Origin: Antarcticibacterium arcticum
GTDB lineage: Bacteria > Bacteroidota > Bacteroidia > Flavobacteriales > Flavobacteriaceae
Direction of reading: 5' to 3'
Assembly: GCF_007993795.1 (NCBI RefSeq)
Contig: NZ_CP042476.1
Location: forward strand, 1,302,001-1,366,000
Length of the DNA stretch: 64,000 bases
Below the pieces are notes generated by a model that saw nothing but the letters and a program-made list of their open reading frames with translations, was not told where the DNA came from and searched no databases. This document shows, piece by piece, positions 59,165 through 64,000 of this stretch (positions are counted from its first letter, which is position 1; each line of letters opens with the position of its first letter). Position numbers and translations under genes: made by a program.

Positions 59165-60145
59165 ATGCGCGAGGCTGCTTTCGTGAAGCAAAATAAGAAT
59201 AAATGGACACAATTCGAACAGCTTCTTAACAATAAAAGATCCATTGCCCCCGCGACCATTACTTCTATGTATCTTGAAGTAACAGATGATCTTAGCTATG
59301 CCAAAACATTTTATCCTGGCAGCAATACGACCACTTATCTAAATGGCCTGGCGGCAACAGCCCATCAAAAGATCTACACCAACAAGAAAGAACCTGGAAA
59401 TGTATTCTGGAGATTCTATGCTTTTGATTTCCCGTTGATGTTTTTCCGGTTTCAAAAACAACTCCTGTTAAGTTTTATTATTTTTTCGCTCTTTATTGCA
59501 GTGGGAGTTTTTTCTGCTTCCAGTGAAGGTGTTTTTGTAAGGGCAATCCTGGGAGATGCCTATATAAATATGACCCTTGAAAATATCGCCAATCAGGATC
59601 CTATGGCAGTATATAAACAAATGGGAGAGGTAGACATGTTTCTGGGAATTACGGTTAATAACATAAGGGTGGCATTGATGGCCTACACCCTGGGAATTCT
59701 GGCCGGTGTTGGTACCGTCTATGTCCTTATGCAAAATGCGATTATGTTGGGGGCATTTCAATATTTTTTCTTCGAGAATGGAATGTTATGGGAATCGGCA
59801 AGAACAATCTGGATTCACGGTACAATAGAGATATCTGTGATCATTATTGCAGGATGTGCTGGACTTGTGGTTGGGAAAAGTATTTTGTTTCCGCAAACCT
59901 ATACGCGTTTGGCTTCCTTTATAAAAGGAGTTAAAAATGGGTTGAAGATAGTTTTAAGCACCATTCCCTTCTTTATAATTGCCGGATTCCTGGAAGGTTT
60001 TGTAACGAGGCAAACCCAAATGCCAGACTGGCTGGCGATAACTATTATAGGAATTTCCCTCTTAAGCATTTTACTTTATTACGTATATTATCCAATCCAC
60101 CTGAATAAGAAATTAAATACCAATGGAAAACAACTGGTTTATTGA
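59165..60145 (+). CDS. Stage II sporulation protein M-like (SpoIIM/DUF95) membrane protein
   Basis: A 326-residue polytopic protein with an N-terminal soluble stretch (NKWTQFEQLLNNKRS) and five or six hydrophobic spans, including LLLSFIIFSLFIAVGVFSA, ITVNNIRVALMAYTLGILAG and the conserved HGTIEISVIIIAGCAGLVVG. This is the SpoIIM family; here the organism does not need to sporulate, as homologues lie in RDD/MoxR clusters across Bacteroidota. It is divergent from the RDD gene by 33 bases and overlaps the next gene by 23 bases (60123-60145). Role unknown, perhaps in envelope assembly with the MoxR complex. Confidence 0.87.
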   Translation: MREAAFVKQNKNKWTQFEQLLNNKRSIAPATITSMYLEVTDDLSYAKTFYPGSNTTTYLNGLAATAHQKIYTNKKEPGNVFWRFYAFDFPLMFFRFQKQLLLSFIIFSLFIAVGVFSASSEGVFVRAILGDAYINMTLENIANQDPMAVYKQMGEVDMFLGITVNNIRVALMAYTLGILAGVGTVYVLMQNAIMLGAFQYFFFENGMLWESARTIWIHGTIEISVIIIAGCAGLVVGKSILFPQTYTRLASFIKGVKNGLKIVLSTIPFFIIAGFLEGFVTRQTQMPDWLAITIIGISLLSILLYYVYYPIHLNKKLNTNGKQLVY

Positions 60146-60977
60146 ATTTAAAAAACAACGCGAATTAGGAGATATTATCAATATCACCTTTAAATTTATT
60201 CGTGAGAATTATAAGCCCCTATTTCAATTGATCTATAAAATAGTAGGGCCCTTTTTCATTTTGCTTATTCTGGCTGTGGCGTATTATACTTATTCCGTTG
60301 CGGGAAATCCTATAGAAGCGCTTACCTCTGGCGGGAGTAATTTTGTAATTTCCATTCTACTAATGCTGGCGGCAATGCTATTGTTCTATGCCGCGCTTTA
60401 TGGAACCATATTACACTATATTAAAAATTATATTTCCAATTACGGGCAGATGAATGAAACCGATGTAAAAAATGGGGTTCAAAAGGATTTCTTTAACCTA
60501 ATCCTGCTTTCCGTTATCTCTGCAATTCTAATTATTGCCGGTATGATGCTGCTCATTTTACCCGGGATCTATCTTATGGTGCCTTTGGCACTTGCAGGAT
60601 CTATACTTGTCTTTAAAAATTACAGCGTTTCAGAGGCTATTTCATATAGCTTTACCCTTATAAAGGACAATTGGTGGATCACCTTTGTAAGCCTTTTAGT
60701 TATCTGGATCCTGGTTTATTTTATTGGTTTGGTGTTCCAGGTACCGCTCATTATTTATACGGTAGTTAAAACACTTACTATGGCTCAGGAAGGATCCATG
60801 GCAGATCCCGCTTCGTATTCAGACTGGATATTTATTACCCTGAATGTCCTCTCTACGGTAATCCAGTATTTACTTTCAACCATTAGTATTATTGGCCTGG
60901 CTTTTATTTATTTTAATTTAAATGAACATAAGAACCTTACGGGAACTTATGAGACTATAGACAAATTGGGCGAATAG
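60123..60977 (+). CDS. Polytopic membrane protein of the RDD/MoxR cluster
   Basis: A 284-residue protein with six or so transmembrane helices (for example PLFQLIYKIVGPFFILLILA, ISILLMLAAMLLFYAALYG, ILLSVISAILIIAGMMLLIL, FVSLLVIWILVYFIGLVF). It resembles membrane-domain families seen beside SpoIIM genes, but I cannot name a specific family with confidence. Translation overlaps the end of SpoIIM by 23 bases, and the next gene follows four bases after, so it is part of one tightly coupled operon. No catalytic motif seen. Confidence 0.75.
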   Translation: MENNWFIEFKKQRELGDIINITFKFIRENYKPLFQLIYKIVGPFFILLILAVAYYTYSVAGNPIEALTSGGSNFVISILLMLAAMLLFYAALYGTILHYIKNYISNYGQMNETDVKNGVQKDFFNLILLSVISAILIIAGMMLLILPGIYLMVPLALAGSILVFKNYSVSEAISYSFTLIKDNWWITFVSLLVIWILVYFIGLVFQVPLIIYTVVKTLTMAQEGSMADPASYSDWIFITLNVLSTVIQYLLSTISIIGLAFIYFNLNEHKNLTGTYETIDKLGE

Positions 60978-60981
60978 CAAT

Positions 60982-61746
60982 ATGGGCAAATTCCTGTTAT
61001 ACCTTGTAATAGTATTATGCACCGTTGTTTCATACGGGGCACAGGATTCCCTGCCCGGCCCCGGGCCTGAAGTAAAATTTGATACCTCCAGCTCCCTTGC
61101 TCCTTTAAATTTTGATGAAGAAAAAATAGCGCAATATAAAAGTGACAAAGCTTTTAATTATTTAACCGAAATAGGGACAGACAGTTGGTGGACTAAATTT
61201 AAAAGGTGGTTAGAACTAAAGTACGCGCAATTGATAAATTGGCTATTTGGGGATTATGAAGCAAACTCATGGCTGGCGTTCTTTCTTATGCTACTGCCAT
61301 ATCTTATAATAGGAACCGTAATTGGCCTTATTATCTGGTTGTTTATAAGGCTCAATCCCGGGCCATCATTGCTGGGGAAAACTGAAACCGCGGCGGTATA
61401 TTTTACTGAAGATGAAAAGCTGGTCCAGTCGGCTGATCTTTCTTCCCTGATTGAAGCAGCTATTGCGGCCGGAGATTACAGGCTTGCAATAAGGTATTAT
61501 TACCTTAAATTACTGAAGTTGTTGCACCATAAGAAATTGATCCATTATGAATTTCAGAAAACAGATACCGAATACCTGGCAGAACTGAAAGACGACACCC
61601 TCCGCAGTCCTCTAAAGCGGATTATGAGAATTTACGATTTCATATGGTATGGGAATTTTCCTGTTTCTGAAAAAGAATTTGCAATGGCCCAGGATTATTT
61701 CCGAAGCATAGAAACATCACTAAACCGGGCTGCAGATGAAAAATAG
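60982..61746 (+). CDS. DUF4129-domain membrane protein
   Basis: A 254-residue protein: signal peptide (about 1-20, ending SYGAQ), periplasmic linker, one transmembrane helix (about 95-115, LLPYLIIGTVIGLIIWLFI) and a C-terminal cytosolic DUF4129 domain with AIRYYYLKLLKLLHHKKLIH, EYLAEL and YDFIWYGNFPVSEKEF. DUF4129 proteins sit next to transglutaminase or MoxR/DUF58 genes in many bacteria. Its last 11 bases overlap the next gene. Function unknown. Confidence 0.88.
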   Translation: MGKFLLYLVIVLCTVVSYGAQDSLPGPGPEVKFDTSSSLAPLNFDEEKIAQYKSDKAFNYLTEIGTDSWWTKFKRWLELKYAQLINWLFGDYEANSWLAFFLMLLPYLIIGTVIGLIIWLFIRLNPGPSLLGKTETAAVYFTEDEKLVQSADLSSLIEAAIAAGDYRLAIRYYYLKLLKLLHHKKLIHYEFQKTDTEYLAELKDDTLRSPLKRIMRIYDFIWYGNFPVSEKEFAMAQDYFRSIETSLNRAADEK

Positions 61747-62935
61747 TGTAAAGATAGCTTTGGGGGCAATGCTGTTACTGGTTTTATTATTAACCTACCT
61801 GGAAGCATCTGAACCCGAACCGGTGAACTGGAACAACAGTTATCTTGAAACAGACAAGATCCCCCTGGGAACCTATGTCTTCTATGAGTCCTGGAAAAAT
61901 TCCACTCCCGGCGATATTCAGAATATAGATATTCCACCCTTTGAATTTCTACCGAAGGCGGAGGCCGGCACCTATTTTTTCCTTAATAATTACCTGAGTT
62001 TTGATGATGCTGAAATTAAAAAATTATTAATCTGGGTGGAAGCGGGAAATACTGCTTTTCTTTCTGCAGGAAATTTTAGCGAAAACTTGCTCGATACCCT
62101 GGGTTTAAAAACTGCCATCCGCATCCCGGGCAGAGATCTAAGCTCCCGCCCCCGTTTCAACCTGGTGCATCCTGACCTGAAGCAACCAGAAAATTATTTA
62201 TATGAGCAGGAAATACCACTCATTTATTTCAGCAGGATCGATACCCTTACCCATACCATTCTTGGGGTGGCAAACATTAAAGATTTTAAGGAACCCACAA
62301 CGGCTTTGCCCAATTTCCTGAAGGCCAATCACGGAAAAGGCACCCTCTACATGCATACATTGCCGCAGGCTTTCAGCAATTATTTTATGCTTTCAGGAAC
62401 AGGCTATAAATATTCCAGGGATGTGCTCGCTTACCTGGAACCCAATTCAACCATCTACTGGGACCGGTATTATAAAACCGGTAAAACCTTTTATACCTCC
62501 CCCGTGTTTGTTATAATGCGCAGCAAAACCTTGAAATGGGCCTATTATTTCACCCTCTTGGGGGTACTGCTGTTCATAATTTTTGAGGGAAAAAGAAAGC
62601 AAAGGGCAGTTCCGGTAATTGAACCGCTTAAAAATCAAACGTATGAATATTCCAGGACCATCGCCAACCTTTACCTGGAGCAGGATCAATATAAAGAACT
62701 TGCGCAGAAGAGTATTGATCATTTTTATGACCACATTCGTAAAGCCTACAGAATTGACACTACCCGTTCTCCCGGGGATTTTTACCCGGACCTGGCTGAA
62801 AAAAGCAATAATTCCCTGGAAGACACAGAAACACTTTTTGAAATGTTTCAAAACATTTCAAACAAAAATGTAATTTCAAAAAATGATTTGGTGGCCCTAA
62901 ACTACGCCATCAATTCTTATAACAAATCAACATAA
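61736..62935 (+). CDS. DUF4350-domain membrane protein
   Basis: A 399-residue protein with an N-terminal signal anchor (IALGAMLLLVLLLTYLEA), a periplasmic DUF4350 region (KIPLGTYVFYESWKNS, WVEAGNTAFLSAGNFSENLL, GTLYMHTLPQAFSNYFML) and a second transmembrane helix at about 265-283 (WAYYFTLLGVLLFIIFEGK), then a cytosolic helical tail ending near the MoxR start. The domain resembles a glutamine-amidotransferase-like fold without catalytic residues. Overlap with DUF4129 (11 bases) and MoxR (1 base, TAATG) shows tight translational coupling. Confidence 0.85.
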   Translation: MKNSVKIALGAMLLLVLLLTYLEASEPEPVNWNNSYLETDKIPLGTYVFYESWKNSTPGDIQNIDIPPFEFLPKAEAGTYFFLNNYLSFDDAEIKKLLIWVEAGNTAFLSAGNFSENLLDTLGLKTAIRIPGRDLSSRPRFNLVHPDLKQPENYLYEQEIPLIYFSRIDTLTHTILGVANIKDFKEPTTALPNFLKANHGKGTLYMHTLPQAFSNYFMLSGTGYKYSRDVLAYLEPNSTIYWDRYYKTGKTFYTSPVFVIMRSKTLKWAYYFTLLGVLLFIIFEGKRKQRAVPVIEPLKNQTYEYSRTIANLYLEQDQYKELAQKSIDHFYDHIRKAYRIDTTRSPGDFYPDLAEKSNNSLEDTETLFEMFQNISNKNVISKNDLVALNYAINSYNKST

Positions 62936-63933
62936 TGGAAAACGAAGCTCCGCAAAACCCTGAAATAAATTTTAACACCCGTATCCCGCTGGAAGAGCTG
63001 CAACAAGCTGTAGAAAGTTTAAAGGAACAGTTAGGAAAGGTGATAATAGGCCAGGATAATTTTATTGAACTTTTGATCACCGGCTTGCTGGCGAACGGGC
63101 ATGTTTTAATTGAGGGAGTTCCGGGGGTTGCAAAGACAATCACCGCAAGGTTGTTTGCAAAAACGCTGGACACAGGTTTTAGCAGGATCCAGTTCACCCC
63201 AGATCTTATGCCGGGGGACGTACTGGGAACATCAGTATTTAACTCAAAAATCTCCGATTTTGAATTTAAGGCAGGCCCCATATTTTCAAATATTATTCTT
63301 ATTGATGAGATCAACCGGGCACCGGCAAAGACCCAGGCTGCCCTGTTTGAAGTGATGGAAGAAAGACAGATCACCATAGATGGAAACAAATATCCAATGA
63401 CCCCTCCTTTTATGGTGCTGGCCACCCAAAACCCTATTGAACAGGAAGGCACTTATGAGTTACCCGAAGCCCAGCTGGACCGGTTTTTATTCAAAATTAA
63501 AGTGGATTATCCCACGCCAGAAGAGGAAGTGAGAATTCTCCAATCTCACCATCAGAGAAAAAGCAGCCTTCCTGAGGATAATATTCAACCGGTAATTAGT
63601 CCTGAAAAATTATTATCTCTGCAACATCAGATAGGAGAAGTGCTGGTAGAAGAAAAACTTCTCACCTATATTGCTCAACTTGTAATTAAGACGCGAAATC
63701 ATCCTCATCTATACCTGGGAGCTTCCCCACGTGCTACGATAGCGGTGATGAATGCTTCTAAAGCAATGGCAGCTATTCAGGGCAGGGACTTTGTTATTCC
63801 CGAAGATATAAAAAAGGTATTGGTACCGGTACTTGCGCACCGTGTGATCCTGGCCCCGGAGAAAGAAATGGAAGGGCTTACCCGGGAGAATGTAATAGAG
63901 GTAATTTCCAACACAATTGAAATTCCGCGGTAA
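62935..63933 (+). CDS. MoxR-type AAA+ ATPase
   Basis: A 332-residue AAA+ ATPase with intact motifs: Walker A in EGVPGVAKTITARL (about 60-73), Walker B in IILIDEINRAPAKTQAALFE, sensor 1 in VLATQNPIEQEGTYELPEAQ, the Arg-containing LDRFLFKI and sensor 2 in GASPRATIAVM. MoxR ATPases act as chaperones with DUF58/von Willebrand-type proteins to mature envelope complexes or insert metals. It overlaps the DUF4350 gene by one base, and a DUF58-type gene begins three bases after its stop. Confidence 0.95.
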   Translation: MENEAPQNPEINFNTRIPLEELQQAVESLKEQLGKVIIGQDNFIELLITGLLANGHVLIEGVPGVAKTITARLFAKTLDTGFSRIQFTPDLMPGDVLGTSVFNSKISDFEFKAGPIFSNIILIDEINRAPAKTQAALFEVMEERQITIDGNKYPMTPPFMVLATQNPIEQEGTYELPEAQLDRFLFKIKVDYPTPEEEVRILQSHHQRKSSLPEDNIQPVISPEKLLSLQHQIGEVLVEEKLLTYIAQLVIKTRNHPHLYLGASPRATIAVMNASKAMAAIQGRDFVIPEDIKKVLVPVLAHRVILAPEKEMEGLTRENVIEVISNTIEIPR

Positions 63934-63936
63934 TAC

Positions 63937-64000
63937 ATGACAGGGATTAGAGCGGTCTATTTTCATCAACGGGTTTTTGTGGCAGTTTTTTCACTTGCCA
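63937..64000 (+). CDS. Start of a DUF58-type protein (partial)
   Basis: An ATG three bases after the moxR stop opens a frame that continues to the window end and encodes MTGIRAVYFHQRVFVAVFSL: basic start then a hydrophobic helix. This is how DUF58 proteins that follow moxR usually begin. Only 21 residues are visible, so the call rests on position and start pattern. Confidence 0.6.
   Translation, partial: MTGIRAVYFHQRVFVAVFSLA

Noticed and set aside
59165..60145. SpoIIM homologue as a sign of sporulation
   Set aside because: The family is widespread in non-sporulating Bacteroidota in RDD/MoxR clusters, and no other sporulation gene is present.

Overview
The window looks like chromosome from a marine-type member of the Flavobacteriaceae (Bacteroidota). 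The evidence is a SusC/SusD pair, many lipoproteins with a Cys right after a short hydrophobic signal, A-rich leaders in place of Shine-Dalgarno sites, repeated TAnnTTTG-type -7 promoter boxes, and moderately AT-rich coding sequence. Genus cannot be fixed from this sequence alone. I see no rRNA, tRNA, CRISPR array, transposase or phage gene.

Layout. 0-10 kb is mostly housekeeping: the tail of a probable ECF-sensor gene, a YCF48-like lipoprotein, an RsmB-type RNA methyltransferase, a lamin-tail lipoprotein, purL, a long-chain acyl-CoA ligase and an aldo/keto reductase. 10.4-16.9 kb is a fatty-acid beta-oxidation operon, marR-fadN-fadA-fadE, with a palindromic operator at its promoter and a stray four-helix-bundle (23S-IVS-type) gene inserted between fadN and fadA. 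17-29 kb holds a divergent trehalose pair (GH15 enzyme versus a fused trehalose-P synthase/phosphatase), small envelope or stress-type proteins (YtxH, PRC-barrel), an M28 peptidase, a dienelactone-hydrolase-like lipoprotein, Tex, and a divergent App1 phosphatase / lipid kinase pair.

29.5-51.2 kb is the accessory core. It has SusC and SusD, two tandem giant VCBS/ASPIC-UnbV lipoproteins, a vanadium-haloperoxidase/PAP2-type lipoprotein, and a membrane-anchored SRPBCC-GyrI protein. A GMC dehydrogenase with an Fe-S-type cysteine motif and its Tat-signal small subunit follow on the minus strand. Divergent from these is a run of sugar isomerase-like lipoprotein, MFS transporter, Gfo/Idh/MocA oxidoreductase, second isomerase and DUF1080 lipoprotein. 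No classical glycoside hydrolase lies in this block. The enzyme set fits breakdown of glycosides through 3-keto intermediates (oxidise, eliminate or hydrolyse, reduce) fed by a SusCD importer, and this is the strongest candidate for an unusual system.

51.3-59.1 kb carries an alpha/beta hydrolase-OsmC fusion, a Cu/Zn SOD next to an ECF sigma/anti-sigma pair, a second ECF sigma factor with a membrane partner, an acyltransferase with altered motifs, a CoA-pyrophosphatase gene broken by a one-base frameshift in a homopolymer, a cyclophilin, and an RDD protein. 59.2-64 kb is the conserved SpoIIM / membrane protein / DUF4129 / DUF4350 / MoxR / DUF58 operon, cut by the window end.
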